A stretch of 64,000 nt of DNA. Origin: Artocarpus heterophyllus (taxonomy: Eukaryota > Streptophyta > Magnoliopsida > Rosales > Moraceae). The translations under genes and the position numbers were made by a program. Below are positions 1-13,909 of the stretch, one piece after another; within the stretch, counting starts at the first letter, position 1, and each line of letters begins with the position of its first letter. The notes under the pieces were generated by a model that worked only from the letters and a program-made list of their open reading frames with translations, made no database searches and was not told the origin of the DNA. Where the stretch lies: NCBI GenBank assembly GCA_025403435.1, contig CM046330.1:18808239-18872238 (forward strand). Reading direction: 5' to 3'.

Positions 1-3000
1 CCGGGCTCAATTCCATGCCTCCGCCGACGACGGCGCCGGTGAATTCGTCGTCGGCAGCGGCTAGTACTGCGCCGTTGACGGCGGATCCGAGCAAGAAGAT
101 CCGGAAGCCCTACACGATCACCAAGTCTAGAGAGAGCTGGACGGAGCAAGAGCACGACAAGTTTCTAGAAGCTCTCCAATTGTAAGTCGGCGATGAATTT
201 ATACGGATTCTTTTTTTTTTTTTTTGGGTGCATTATCATGTGCGATTACTTATGAAGGATGTTGAGTTCATGATTGGAAGGACGTTTTTTTTTTCCCATA
301 ATTATCTATGATTGATTAGGGATTAAGAAGTAGGTTTCATGTTTTGGGGACTTTTAGTTCGTTCTTTGGTTTTTGGGGTTCAGTTTATTAATTGATCATA
401 ATCTGAAGTTTATTTAATAGGACAGCTTCTAATTTGTAGAAATGAAATGTCTGTAAATACGAGCAACGAACATTTGTGGTATATCTTGAGATTGCAGCTT
501 TTGCTTTTTGTGTTTTTTGTTTTTTGTTTTTTGGTTTATTAGGGATTAAGAAGTAGGTTTCATGTTTTGGGGATTTTTAGTTCATTCTTTGGTTTTTGGG
601 GTTCAGTTTATTAATTGATCATAATCTGAAGTTTATTTAATAGGACGGCTTTTAATTTGTACAAATGAAACTTCTGTAAATACGAGCAACGAACATTTGT
701 GGTATATCTTGAGATTGCAGCTTTTGCTTTTTATGTTTCTTGTTTTTTGTTTTTGGGTTTGCAACAAAATGCAATATTCTTGTATAGTAAAACTTACTCT
801 TGGTATGGTCTGATCTTCTGGAATTTTTGTTAATGCTGAGTTCGTTGCAATTTGCAACCAAGTTAGCGTTGATATTAGACTATTTGAAAGTACTAACGCT
901 GCCTAGATAAATCAATCTCCTTGATTTAAAGCTAATGAGCCACCCAGTACATGATTTTTCTGTGTATAGTTGTTATGGCTTATCGGTCATGTGAACTGAT
1001 TAGCTTTTTCTTTTTGTTTTTGGCTCAACTCATTCAGATTTGATCGCGACTGGAAGAAGATTGAAGCATTTGTTGGTTCAAAAACAGTTATTCAGGTACT
1101 TTTCTTATCCTTTATGTGCTGACGTAGGTGTAGTTCTGTGCTTAGAGCTTGAAGTCTGTTCATAACTTCTCTCAAGGAACCTGTGGTCCCTGGAAGAACA
1201 TTCTATTGACTATTTATGTTATACCATGTGTTGCAATAGTTCTATTTGTTGGAGCCCATAACCTAAGTGCCACTTGGAGATCTTGTATTTACTTCTGCTT
1301 AGAATTGTCTTTGTTTTTGAGCTTTTAGTTGCTGCAATTTTTTAACTGCTTTTGTATACTAAGACAGATACGTAGTCATGCACAAAAGTACTTTCTGAAA
1401 GTCCAGAAGAGTGGGACCAGTGAACATGTACCTCCCCCTAGACCAAAGCGAAAGGCTGCTCACCCGTACCCACAAAAAGCCTCTAAAAATGGTGTGCACA
1501 GTTGATATCTATATTCTTTAATCTTGTTTTGATAAGAGTGCTTTTTTTGTTTAATGTTAATACTTATTGCTCATAAGCATGTCTGGCAGCTCCAAATGTT
1601 ACTCATGCTACTGGGCCATTTCAATCTTCCAACGCCCCGTTGGAGCCTGGATATATTTACAGGCCAGATTCATCATCTGTGCTTGGAAATCCTGTAACCG
1701 GTGCCACATTGTCTTCTTGGAGTTATGGTTCTGTGCCACCTGTAAATGTCGCACAAGTGACCAAAGGTTTCAGTTGCTTCTATTCTATCCTTTACCAGCT
1801 GAAACTTGGTGTCTTTGTCCGTTTAAAGTTAATAACTCTGTTTGTGACAGTCTTTATGTTGTTTTTCTGATGATGGGGGGTTGTTCGTACCAGCTGTTGC
1901 TAATAATTCGTGCTATAGCAGTAGTACTGAAAGCACTCCAAGGACTTGGCCAACCAGTGAAACAATTGATCCTAGGTTACACTCCAAGGCAATGAGAGGT
2001 AACTAATCTTTTCAGTGTTTTTCTTTTTATATTGTTGAAAAATGCACACGTTTATGTACTTGTATAAGTATACTTCATTGAATTGCATAAACTGGTGATG
2101 TTTTAGTAGCTTTCTAAACGAGGTGAGATTGAAAGCCAGCCTTTGAGCTTAACCTGGGCTTTACTTGCATGACAAATCTGATGCATCTCTTTGGACCTTA
2201 TTTACTTGTCAATTGTCTCTCTAGGTCTTCTTAAATGAATTTGCTGCAAAATTCATGTCATTTTCTTGATGAAGCTCTATGATTTCATGTTATGTGCATT
2301 TTGTTTTGATGAATATGCTACTCTTGAAGTTTGTAGGCCCGTTTTAGAATAAAGAGGAAGAAAAATATATTTATTGTAGCTCTATGATTGATTAAAATGA
2401 ATTAACAATGAATTTTTTGCTATTTTCTCGACATAGCTTCTATGCTTTTCATGTTGTGTGCATTTCCTTTGACGAATATGGTGCTCTCGAAGTTGGTTGG
2501 CTTGTTTTAGGTCTATGATTAATTAATCAATATTTTGCTTTTATCTACAATGCTGGTCCATGTGCTGGATATGGTTCTAATTTGCATCATATTTGCATGC
2601 AGTTCTGGAGTTTCTCTGACCATAATCCGCAGAAAGTTGTGATACTTTAATTGGTAATTAACTTTAATTGATGATTTTGCAGTTATGCCAGATTTTGCCC
2701 AGGTGTACAGTTTCATTGGCAGTGTCTTTGACCCTAATGAGACTGGTCACTTGCAGAGATTGAAACAAATGACTCCAATAAATTTGGAAACGGTATGTTA
2801 TTTTGATTCCATTAGTTTGGATTTATGGAGCCATGTTTTTATTAAAAAGATATTCCAATCTTTTATATGGTCTCGTTGTTTTCTAATTTCTGAGTCAAAT
2901 GATTTATCTGGTCTTTCCCAGGCATTGTTGTTGATGCAGAATCTCTCAATCAATTTGATGAGTCCGGAGTTTGAGGATCATGTGAGTTTTGTTTCCTTCC

Positions 3001-4071
3001 CTTTACCATTTCTAAGCATTACGATTGGTTGATGGCACAATGCATGTAGCGGCATTAAGATTGCGCTGTCTTCATGTAGCATTACAGAGTCATGTTTTGA
3101 TTTAAAATAGGTTTCTCCTGTAGGGGTGTCTAGAAATTTTTATTATTGTTGTTGTTATTATTATTGTTGCGATTTAGTTTGTGTGGACATTCACTTTATC
3201 ATCAAGCTGTTAGACTTGTTCAAGAGTTGTTTTCATCAGTTGCTGTTGGAGTAAAATATGGCATGAATTATTTTATATATCGTCTGAAGGCCTGGTTATT
3301 TTTGTTACTTTTCAGAAAGTTTTGTAATGGGGAAATGCCAAATTTAAGCCTATTCAGACACATCTTATGTTTTGATGGCTATCTAAACTGAACTTTGGTG
3401 CATTTCGTCACATTTGAAGTCAGTTGCGCTGCAGCCGGACTATTTGAACACTGCTAATTAAACTCAGTTTCATATTAATATTGTAGTACATAAATTTTAG
3501 CAACTGTACTTGGTACAGTAACTAGTAACAAAATAATTCATGCAGCTCTAGGTTGATAGCGTGTTTTATGATTGAGTAATACAAATCGTTTCAGTTTACC
3601 TTTCGACTCCTTATGGTTAGAGGGATTCTTACCATGTCTCTGCCATTAAGAATTGAAATGTCGTTATTGGATCCTTGTTCACTTGATGATTTGCATACGC
3701 TTCTGTCGAGCTAGATGAAGTGTGCCTTTTTCATTAATTTTGAACCTGCATTGAGCATGCGGGTTAAAAATTGATGCACTTTATTTCTTTTTTCCCAGCA
3801 TCTTTGGCATCTTGCATTGAGCATCTTGGTTAAACTTTGAGCAATTTATCATGTCCTTTGCATGCTTTTCTTCCTTCTTGTGCCTTGACATAGCATTCTA
3901 GTTTTCTAGTTGACTAGACTTTTAAGGTCTTGATTTTCTCACTTAAAAAAAAAAAAATTATTTGTACAGAGGAGGTTGATTTCATCTTATGATGCTGATG
4001 CGGAGAGGACCAAATCAGTTGGCACGTGCAACTTCCCTTTCAAGTCACAGAATGCGATCCTATCTGCCTAG
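1..4071 (+). CDS. RVE6: REVEILLE6-like MYB (SHAQKYF) transcription factor, 5' partial
   Basis: Single-MYB transcription factor of the REVEILLE/LCL clade, nuclear, known in the family to bind evening-element promoters and help set the circadian clock. Eight exons read in frame: 1-181, 1038-1095, 1368-1491, 1590-1766, 1894-1998, 2683-2792, 2922-2981, 3970-4071, all with GT-AG introns. From the ATG at 15 they give 300 residues. The MYB domain starts at [20 protein letters not shown], continues through [19 protein letters not shown] and holds the diagnostic SHAQKYF; a proline/basic stretch ([14 protein letters not shown]) follows. The C-terminal half has the RVE6/RVE8 block ([15 protein letters not shown], then [11 protein letters not shown]) and ends in a serine-rich tail; RRLISSY near the end resembles RVE6 more than RVE8. 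The frame is open upstream of the ATG at 15 to the window edge, and family members often have extra N-terminal residues, so the true start may lie outside. RVE6 is preferred over RVE8 from recalled family sequence. Confidence 0.9.
318..760. repeat. Tandem 223-bp duplication in RVE6 intron 1
   Basis: The sequence from 318 to 540 repeats from 541 to about 760 with few mismatches. Shared landmarks are 'agggattaagaag' at 318 and 541 and 'gtggtatatcttgag' in both. The unit lies wholly inside the first intron and does not touch splice sites. Confidence 0.85.
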
Positions 4072-5937
4072 GAGGTCGACGTAATACCTCGCTGCTCCAA
4101 AATTCCACCTGCCAGGATGGAGTTAGCTGTGAGATGTGTTTGCTGACAAAAATAACAGCATTTGACACTGTATATATATGTTTTGAGTACATAAGCATAA
4201 GTAGCCAAGGGTCTCTGATGTCGAAGTGAAGCTTGTAAGGGGACCAACTTCATTTTTGTGTCTATCATGTATATACTGTGGCCTTTTGTCTTGCAGGAAT
4301 GTAGGGGTAGTTCTAAACTAGTAGTCAAACTTCACTAGGTTTGTTTGAGAGGCTATCTTGTATAGAGGTATGAGTGTATCGCCACCAGGTGTTTGAATGT
4401 ATATGGTTTGTAAGATTTGCTGTATGTTTTGAAGTGGATGGAGTGCCATCAGAAGTTTGTTTTGTGGGCTGTAGTGAAGCCGAATAATAGTAAAAGAATA
4501 AGGACCTGCCAGATGGGGTTGTGGTTCCTCTGAACTCTGATATGCAATCCTGGAAATTGGCTTTTGGAATGGGTTATAATGTGAGAGTATTGCTAGGCGT
4601 AGGGATCTAGAATCTATAGTTAAATAAAAGAACGAAAGAAAAGAAAAAAGAGGGAGAGAGAGAAATTCCTTGTGAAAGAATTTGTAAACCACGTAATTAT
4701 TCATCGTTTATGCAAGTGCAAGTATCTTGTGGCCTTTTGGTGCAAAATGGGATCCATAGATGGCAAAAGAACACAAATGTCTCACCTTTTTTTCCCCCTA
4801 AAGGTGTGCTGCACATTGAAACAATATTCAACATGTTTCCCAAATTGTGTTAAAACCATTCCCACCGTTGTGTTGTACAAGTTTGTAAGTTTATCAGCTG
4901 CGAAACCTATCAATATTTCTTGGCTCAAATCAATTTGCAGGGGTGAGACTCTTAGCCGCACTTTTGATTTGGTTCCCAGGGTGAGAAGATTATGGTGGCG
5001 TTGGAAATTTTTCATGTTCAAATTTTTTTTATTTGTTGCATGTATGCTTATTGGTTATTGCAACACTTTGTAAGAGGTATATTCGTGATTCGACCTATGA
5101 TTGATCCTTGTTAAGGGAAATTTGTGAGTAGCGGAAGAAAGGGAGATTTGCCACCTTTCATCCCAAAATATTTTTCCTCCTTTTAAATATAGGTCGATGG
5201 ACTGCTTTCTTTTAATGCTTGTTTGAATTTTTCAGTTTCAACCCTTACGTTTTCCGCATACGAGAAGTCATCCTTCACAAAAGCTTAATGTAAATTCCAC
5301 TTTTGAATCTCCAAACCGCCGTCCCTTTTCGATCTCACAATTCAGAGTGCAAATTTCTAGATTCATCTTTTTCTTTCCACACGTTTCGAACGTATTTTTT
5401 GGTTTTCTTTTGAGTCAAATTCATTTTCCCTTTCAATTAGCAACTGGGATTTGAAACCAATCACGTTGGTTTATGGCTGGAAGGCTGGCACGAACAGGGA
5501 ACAAGGACTGTATATGGAAAGAAGGGTTGTCTTTCTAAATTTACGAGCTACCCTTTTTTTTTTGGTAGAAAAGTGTGAGCATTTACCTTTTAAAAAAAAG
5601 AAAAAGCGGACCCACCATTCTGGCACAATTTTAAAGTTTATGAACCGTAACTTAAATTTACATGCTTTGTTAAATTTACATTAATTTTCACAGATCTATA
5701 AAAGTTTTCGTACTTCTCTATTTATATTTACACCCCTTCCAATATTTTTATTTTTTTTAATTGTACACCACTTTGGTTTCGAAATCAAGCAAAGAAAACA
5801 AAAGAATCCAGTAGGTGTGCCGATTGCGACGATCTGAAAGCGGCAAAAAAAAAGAAAAAATCCATTAATTACATTGGCGCCATCCAATCCTGCTTAAAAG
5901 GAGAACACTTACCCTTCCCCATTTCCCCACCCCACCG

Positions 5938-5971
<34 letters not shown>

Positions 5972-6112
5972 CAAATGGGAAGAGGAATAAACGGAAGAAA
6001 GGGAAGAGACGCAAAGAGAGACATCTCCGATGATAGGAGTCGTAGATCTGAGCGGAAGACGATGAACACAGTGATATACACAAGCACAAGCATAAGCACA
6101 AGCACGATTCTG
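4072..6112. other. Convergent intergenic region with the 3' ends of two genes
   Basis: Sequence between the stop codons of the two tail-to-tail genes. The first part is the likely RVE6 3' UTR; the part below 6113 is the likely 3' UTR of the minus-strand CBE1-like gene. A GA-rich tract lies near 4620-4680 and an (AG)n microsatellite at 5941-5969. Open frames here show no recognisable protein and look like chance. Confidence 0.6.
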
Positions 6113-9100
6113 CTATCTAAACCCAAGACCCATGTCCAGCTCGTGACCGTACATCCCATGACTTTGTCCACCACTGGCAAAAGGATGAATCTGCTGCTTC
6201 AAATTGGACCTGAGTTCCATGTCGATTAGCCTTTGGAATGCCTCTGGATGGTTGTGTGCGCCAACAATATCAGGAGCTGAAAATTAAGAGCAACAATAAG
6301 GAGCACAATACGAATGCAACCTTGTGGCCAAAAAAATGTGAACATATTTTAAAAGTCCCTAAATTCAACTGCATGAAAATTGCCAACAAGCTAAACGTAA
6401 ACTATATTAACAATCGCATATTCTGAAGCAAATTTTATAATTTAGTCAGTTCCATTTTGCTTAGCTCAAATAGAAAATAAAGGTAAACAACGAAGTCTTG
6501 AGACCAAAGATGAAGGCAAAAATGCACGCATATCTGGGAAATGACAAATATTGAAGCCGAAGGTGTTTCACCAATGTAGAACTTCATGGTCACTTCAAAA
6601 GGCAGAAAGTCGTGGAAGTTTTTTTCTGAAAGGGAGAAATTTCAAAAAACCACGTACTAGTTTCAAATCATTCAAAGAAAAGACCTTTCAAGTTATGCCC
6701 ATTGGTGACAGTTTAACATGTCAAAAGCAGGATTAACTAGAAAGACACTGGGATGGAAAGATCAGCCAAAGCCACCGGAGCTATCCAATAAAATAGAACA
6801 TGAACAAAAAAGATTATTCCTTTTTTTTTTTTTTTTTTTTTTTTTGGGTTTCAAAAAAGATTATTCATTTAAAATCAGCAAGTGGGAACAAGATTTTTGC
6901 GGGCAACATTTTACCTGGCTGTAGCATTCCAAGACTAGCAAAGTTTGAATGAGCAGGAATAGTTGCACTCCGGTTGGGATGATGAGGTAGCGACGGACCC
7001 CTGGGTAAACCTTGGAGCAGGTTGGGGGAGAAATTTCCTGGCATGTGCATCTGCTGCAACATAGGGTGATGAATAGGTTGATCAAACCCAGATACTCCAG
7101 AGCCAGGTTGATGGAAAGGAGGACGAAGCATATTCATAGGAATTTGGTGATTTGGCGCAGGATCATGATGGGCGACAGCTTCTGGAGTCATATACTTCAT
7201 CTGGGAATTGATATTAACAGGACGAGAATCTAAATGATGGAACGGTGGTCCCATGTTGTTATTCAATTGGGGAGGATGAAGCTGTGGAAAAGATGGTTGA
7301 ATATTAAGATTCTGATAAGGATTACTGGACTCCCTCATATCATAAGGACCACGAAGAAATGGGGGTTCTTGACCTCCCCGGACAGATCTTTCTTCTCTAA
7401 AGGCCGAATTAAAGGTTGCTAACTTTTCAGCGTAGTCAACTGGTATATTTGAAGAGGACAACAGCTCAGATTTAACAATACTTCCAGGCAGAATGAAGTT
7501 TTCAATGCTCAGAGGATCACTAGCAGAAATCAAGCTGTCTTCTTCAGGAAGCCGAACATCACCAGGGGCATCAAAGCCACCAACCTTGGACCCGAAGTTA
7601 GCTCGAAGATGTGATGCATTTATTTCAGCTTGAGCATCATCAAAGCTTAACCACTGCTCCTCAATCTTATCGAATGTGTTTTGCTTCCTTTTAATCTCTG
7701 TCAGAACACCACTCTCATGAGCAGCACTACCGAATCCAATTTCATTCGAGAAAGGAAGACGATTATCGGCCACATGAACAGGAAATCCATGGGATTCAGA
7801 AACATTAACTTTTGCTGGTCCAACAGGGCCCCTTTGGATGGAAACTGGAGCTCCAACTGATTGCAACTCCTTCATAAAAGCAGAACCAAATAACGTTTCA
7901 AGAGTGAGAGACTTTGCAGAGTCAGAAATATTTTCGTCTTTAGCCTCTCTTGTGTTATGAAATGCAGTGGCAATATTTGCTTCTATGTCATGAAGATTGT
8001 CGGAAGATAAGGTGTCCAGATTGAAGGATGATTCCACGTCTTTTGCAGTTGTCCCCTTTTGTAGCAACAAAAGGAGGTGCTGAGATGCAAGATTATCAGT
8101 ATTAGCTTTTGGCTGCTCAGTCTTTCCATCAGGGTCAATCCAACTCTGAACAGGCGGCTTTGAGACTGAACCATTATCACTAATTTCTGACAGGATCGAC
8201 TGTTCAAGATCTTCACATGTAAGGACTGCAGAAACTGGCTCTGGCTTATTATCCTTCAACAACTTGCCAAAACTACCTACTGAGGCAGATACAACATCAG
8301 ATGTCACAAGCTTGTCTACAATTTCAGAGTTTTGGAAGGAAAAGTTAGGTAAACTCTTCTCATTTTTATTCCCAAAAACTCGGGATTCATCTTTTTCACC
8401 CGCAACTAACAATGACAGCAAATCATTTGACCGCCCAGATGACTGATCATTACTCAGCTTCCTTTCTGCAATAAAATGGGAACAATAGAAGATATGTTAG
8501 TGCTTCAAATACAAACAATTGAAGTTTGAGGCATTGCAAACTTGACTCCCAATGTAAACAGTATCAAACCTTCTTCCTTGAACCAATGAGCAAACTTGGA
8601 AGATTGGGAGATTTGAGGGCTTTGCACCTCATCTACTTCATTATTATGATGCTATCATGGAAACAAAAGATACTAGTCAATTTCAAGCATTTCTGAAGAT
8701 TTAAAGCCAATAAAAATTGCATGCGCTCAAAAAAGCAAGCATACATATCGATGCATATAGGTAGTTACTTCTGCCAAACCCAAGAATACTTTAATCTATA
8801 CAAGATAAAAACAAAGGAGGGCAAGCCAACCCTTGATACGCACACATTCAAAAAGAAAACGTGCAGATAAAGATCCTTGATTACATAAATCCAACAGCAT
8901 GATTTTCAATTCACATGAAATGTAAATTTGGAGTAATACTTTAATCTATTCGAGATAAAAATAGAGGGCAAGTCCACCCTTGATATGCGCACATTCAAAA
9001 AGAAAACATGCGGTTAAAGATCTTGATTACATAAATCCAGCATCATGATTTTCAAATCACATGAGATGTAAATTTGGAACTCTATAATGCTCGCTACACA

Positions 9101-12100
9101 CACACACACATGCATGACATTGTAATCCTTGGTAGGGTCCCAAACATGTGTATGCTTGATACAAGAAGACAATTAATAGAAGAAACCTTTGGTTATACAA
9201 AGAATTAAAGGGCCATTGGAACATCCATGACAATGGCAGCAAGACAAAAATATTCTCGCAATGTAAAACAATTTAAAACAGTACACAACAGGGGCACTTG
9301 CTAAAAGTACTCTTAATATAAAAAAGTAATACTATGAAAACTAACGCTATAATGGTTAACGAGAAATTAAATACAAATAGAAAATAATAGATTCAATTAG
9401 ATGTTGCACCTACCTCAAGAACACTAGAGTCAGCAACATTCACTGTGAACGCACTGCCAAAAAGCTTATCCAAGATCGAGGTAGGATGACCCTGATTGGA
9501 CTCGCCCAAAACTGAAGGCCTATTTACGTTCTCAACATTAAGCTCAACAACTTCACTACTGTTTGACGCTTCAAGCACTTGTGTGGTATTAGTTTTGTCA
9601 TGCAATATACTACCAGAGCCAACTTTTTTATCAGAAGCATTGAAGAGAGATGATAACCCCGAACCCTTTCTGCTTTGGCTATTAATTGAAGCATGGCTAC
9701 TCACACTTTCATGCTGTTGCGTCCATAAATTTATTTCTTCAGCTAATTGTTTACCCTCTTTATCATCAGAAGTTAAATTTGCAGAAGTGTTGCTTTTTCC
9801 GAGCAAAAGATTGTCCTCACTTTCAAGGTTTCCAGCCTACAAAGAAGCAAAAGAAGTTCTGTGAATGAAGGAGAGTAAACAATGACAGGTAAATAACATA
9901 TAATTCTCGTCCTAGGGTGACCAGTTACAAAAGCGTACTTCATCCAGCAGAATAAACTAGAGTACATGATGTATGATCAACAATCACAACTAGATTACAA
10001 AATACAGAAGAGCTTACCATTATTTAAGGAAAGCCACATACAAGCGACTAAAATGTTCTTCAACTAAAGACTGTTCCTAATAATTAATTAAGTAGGTGGA
10101 TAACCGAACCTTATCTTCCTATGGTTTAAAATGACTTCTCTCTGATCTAAACATCCCTGTTAACAATGCGACAAGTCTCATAAACAGACCCTTGAGCGTA
10201 TAAAGCACTCATGCAATATATATGTATGCAAAAGTAGCAGCAAAATTGCCTACAAATCTTGGGCGTATTAAAAAAAAAAAAACAACAAAGCAAATAATAA
10301 CCCCTGACTCCATCAAGAATCCCAAATAACAAATAAAATTTGCAAACTTGAACTTTCCGATCACGTGTGATTATTCATTTGTTTCTTAACACCGGAGAAA
10401 TATATCAGTTAATCCCAACCACATGGATAATCTTTCAAAACGTATGGCTTTTGTACATCACCATATCTTAAAAAACTGTTGCACTAAAAACAAATCACAG
10501 TAGTGGGTTCAAATTTTATGAATAACATGAGACAATCAACGAAAAAGATGAAAACCAGATACGATTCATTGTGATTCGCATTAGAAACCTAAAGCTACAC
10601 CCTTTAAACGTATCCTAAAGCAAAAAGAAACATCCATGAATGACCAACTTCCAGATACATGACTTGCCTCTGCCACATGGGAGTGGTTTAAAGATTTTGC
10701 TCGATCCAAAATCGTGCTGGTGAAACCTGGGGGGACAAGTGGTCTGGATGCAGGAATTTGTGAAGGAGCAGAAGATTTTTCAAGATCGTTATCTGAAGCC
10801 AGAGGTCTTACAAACTCATCTAACTCACTACTTCTCTTCACAGATCTCTTGTCATCCTTTGACTCTTCCATCAGGGTAAAAATGTCGAAATCATCTTTAT
10901 TCTTATCCAGGTTCAACTTTTGTTTTTCTTGAAATGATTTATGTTGTTCCTTCCTCATCAATTCAAAAGAAGCTGCGAGAAAAGTTACCGTATAATGAAC
11001 TCATTTTAATTGAATGTCTGTATGAACTATATAAAAAAAAAGCATACAGATAAAAGACCAATTACCTCTTCTCTTCCTTTCCTCTTCTGCTCTATCCTCA
11101 CTTGTAATCTCAGAAGAACCAAAAGTTTCATGATTGTATGAGTCGTTGGTTTCTCTCCGTGAATGAGGTGCAGCCTGAAAGTCGGTTAACAAAAAAATTT
11201 CACATCAAGGGAGGTCCATCCGGAATGAGTTATTCCAAGATTAATTATCTGCATAATTGCATCGTACACATTCAACTGATGAAATTAAACTAGTGCTAAG
11301 AAATGGTGCAGCATTTGAATCATAATTATTAAAATTATTATTTTGAATTCAAACTTTTGCAGGCTTGAAGTTGTGATTTGGTGAATCTTTTTCGCAAATA
11401 GATAATAGAAAATACAAGCCTTATAAGGGCGTGGAGGTTGATATGGCTCATTGCTTCTGCTGAGCTGGTAGTTTTCATTTGGTCTAGCCTTTGGTGCTGA
11501 TGCGCCAGCAGCATACCCAGACGGTCTTGGAAAGGAACCACTGCCTAGGAGCCCATCATGCTCAGGCACCTGCCAAGGCCGCCTAGGTTGGTTGCCATAT
11601 CGCCTTCCAGAATCTACATATAAATAAAATAAAAACAGGGTACCCAAAAAAAATCCATAGATCAATTGCTTTAGTCTAGCAGGATACAAGTTAATATAGA
11701 AAACTAAATATAATTATTGAGGCCGACAATAAGTAGGGGGCCCAACGATCAATGGGTCACCAAAACACACTGCAGCAACAATTCTTTTACAAGACACCTA
11801 ATGACCAATATTTTAAACTAATCAAGGTTTGACCACATCTTTAACAGAAAGACAAGGCATCATGTAACTGAATTACATAAGAATCCAAGTTGTTCATTTT
11901 ACTATCTTGTATAGAACTTTCCAACATAAAAAAGATCCACTCCAACCAATCAGAGCATATTGTAATTATATTTGACTGTTTCATATGCTCGAGCCCAATT
12001 CACAAACTTCCTGTGTTAAATTCAAAGATCATAATTCCTCAAAAACAATATTTACGGACATCATGAAAATCTCAACAACCAGAGAGAAGAATATGTTCTA

Positions 12101-13909
12101 AATATACAAAATAGCCAATCTACATTGAAAAAACATAATAAAAACAGATCCCTGCATTTTAACAACATCAAGTGCAAAGGAATATCCCTAACTTCTTTCA
12201 ATTAAAAAATCCAAAGAGACGCCCAAAGCTTTAACCCAAATATGCTACATCCAATCCTAACAATCCTCAAAAAGCCTTTATTCCCCTCTGGCAAAGTTGC
12301 CCAAATTGTTTTCATTAGGACGCATCTCAGTTTCACAAAGGGATCATCCTTTACAACGCATTATAACCATTACTCTTTCCACACACTAAAGTCTAATCAT
12401 TCCTCTGCTTCCAACTATTCTCCTCTCTTCTTCCATCAAGAAGTTCATACTATTTTTATGCACTTCCCATTTCTTTTACCAATAAGACGAGAAGAGATCA
12501 CATTCTTGAATTCAACCATATTACATTCTTGAATTCAACCATATTACATTCTTGAATTCAACCATATTACATTCTTGAATTCAACCAATATATGCTTCCA
12601 AGAAAATAGAACTATTTTCTAAAAAAGACAACCATTGACAGGGACAATGGTATTTGTTAGCTACAGTGCTGACCAGAGATCACATGTTTAGAGGCCGAAA
12701 AGTTAGAAGAAAGCATATTTTTTTATATAAATAATTAATATTTATACGACTCAGAAGAAAGCATATTACTAAACCAACCAATTGATTACTTTTACTTAAT
12801 AATAATACTCAAACTCTGCAATTGTTCGTGAACATTTTAAGATACATGCACCATCCCACACAAAGGTGTATAAGTTGGCAACCAACATGATCATGTACTA
12901 AATAAAACTTTTAGAAAGTTAGAAACAGATAAAATCATAAATAGAAGTAATAATACACACAATATGCGACTGCCAAAAGTAGTTCCTTAGTAAAAAATAT
13001 AAATACACATATACATATATATATATATACACACACACTAACAATAACCTCACCTTTCAGAAACTCTTTGTCTTACAAGAATGACTGTCATAGCCACACT
13101 ACCTCAAGCTCAAAGGAGTAAAAAATCATCCCAAACAAAATTTCACCCTTATACAGAGTATAAACAGAATTAAACAACAAACAATCGACGTATGAATGGA
13201 GAAATTATAACAATATCCCTTTTTTAATAAGAATATCAGCACAGATTCATCTAAAACCTTACCCGAATCCCAGTCAGACAGGGAGTCGCTGTCCCTGTCA
13301 CTTCTTCCGGAAGAACGACTTTCCCATTTTCCATGAATTCCCCGAGAATAACTAGATGAGTCACCTCTAGTAGGTGGGGATGACCCATACTCGTTACGCC
13401 TGAAACTATTTAATGATAAACCACCAGAAGTTCTCTGCCGGTCTTGGGAAGCATCCAAAAATTCACTAATTTATAATTAAGAAAAAAGAAAACACAAGCA
13501 TTAAGAACAAGCCACAATATGCTTCAAAACAAAGCAGCACAAAACCATATTGCACTGAGTCCACACTCCATGAAGAAACAAAACATGCATATATAGGGAT
13601 TATAATTATTAAATAGAGATCTTCTTACCTTAGAATTGACTGATCAAACCCACTTGGCAACTTTTTGCACACATCTAAATCGCTTAATGACAACAGGAAA
13701 TCTCTCGTGTATGAAATTCTTAACTTCCTGATGCATTCAAACAAGAAAAAACAAAATAATTAAGAATAACAAAACACCCAAGGTCAAAAGCCAAATAGCA
13801 AAAACCAAGTCAAACTACAGAAGAAAAACCAAGTATATTACTTATGCGTTTCCTCGTTCACTTCGGAAAACTTGTCTGGGGAGTGTCTTTCTTCATTTTC
13901 TAAGCTCAT
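6113..13909 (-). CDS. CBE1: eIF4E-binding protein, CBE1-like, 1065 aa
   Basis: Large, mostly disordered protein matching the plant CBE1 type (Arabidopsis At4g01290 as I recall it), which binds the cap-binding factor eIF4E. Ten exons in transcript order: 13842-13909, 13629-13727, 13263-13465, 11420-11613, 11066-11174, 10668-10972, 9414-9836, 8570-8651, 6915-8465, 6113-6276. They sum to 3198 nt with no internal stop, and phases match at every junction. The canonical eIF4E-binding motif Y-x4-L-phi is seen as YTRDFLL at residues 29-35. A Ser/Arg/Asp-rich stretch follows, then PPGFTSTILDRA, a SSKFAHWFKEE motif, a long Q/P/H/N-rich region, and a C-terminal block with NHPEAFQRLIDMEL and YGHELDMG that I recall as conserved in plant homologues. 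Introns 4 and 6 have GC donors (AAG|GCTTGT at 11419; GAG|GCAAGT at 10667); reading through either adds a stop or breaks the conserved frame. The start is the first ATG after a probable 5'-UTR intron. Confidence 0.85.
8785..9078. repeat. Tandem 150-bp duplication in CBE1-like intron 7
   Basis: Two adjacent copies, from 8785 and from 8935, share 'aatactttaatcta', 'acattcaaaaagaaaac' and 'gatgtaaatttgga' with scattered mismatches and small indels. The duplication lies in the intron between exons 7 and 8. A short (AC)n tract follows near 9099. Confidence 0.8.
12500..12588. repeat. 23-bp minisatellite in CBE1-like intron 3
   Basis: Nearly four head-to-tail copies of a 23-bp unit beginning 'acattcttgaattcaacc' start at 12500, 12523, 12546 and 12569. 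The first three are essentially identical. Confidence 0.85.

Noticed and set aside
1567..1995. 142-residue open frame inside the RVE6 locus
   Set aside because: It runs across exons 4 and 5 and an intron in a frame different from the MYB protein; no known motif.
5865..6180. Overlapping minus-strand frames rich in Leu/Ser near the (AG)n tract
   Set aside because: Produced by the (AG)n microsatellite; the real coding end of the CBE1-like gene in this area is in a different frame and ends at 6113.
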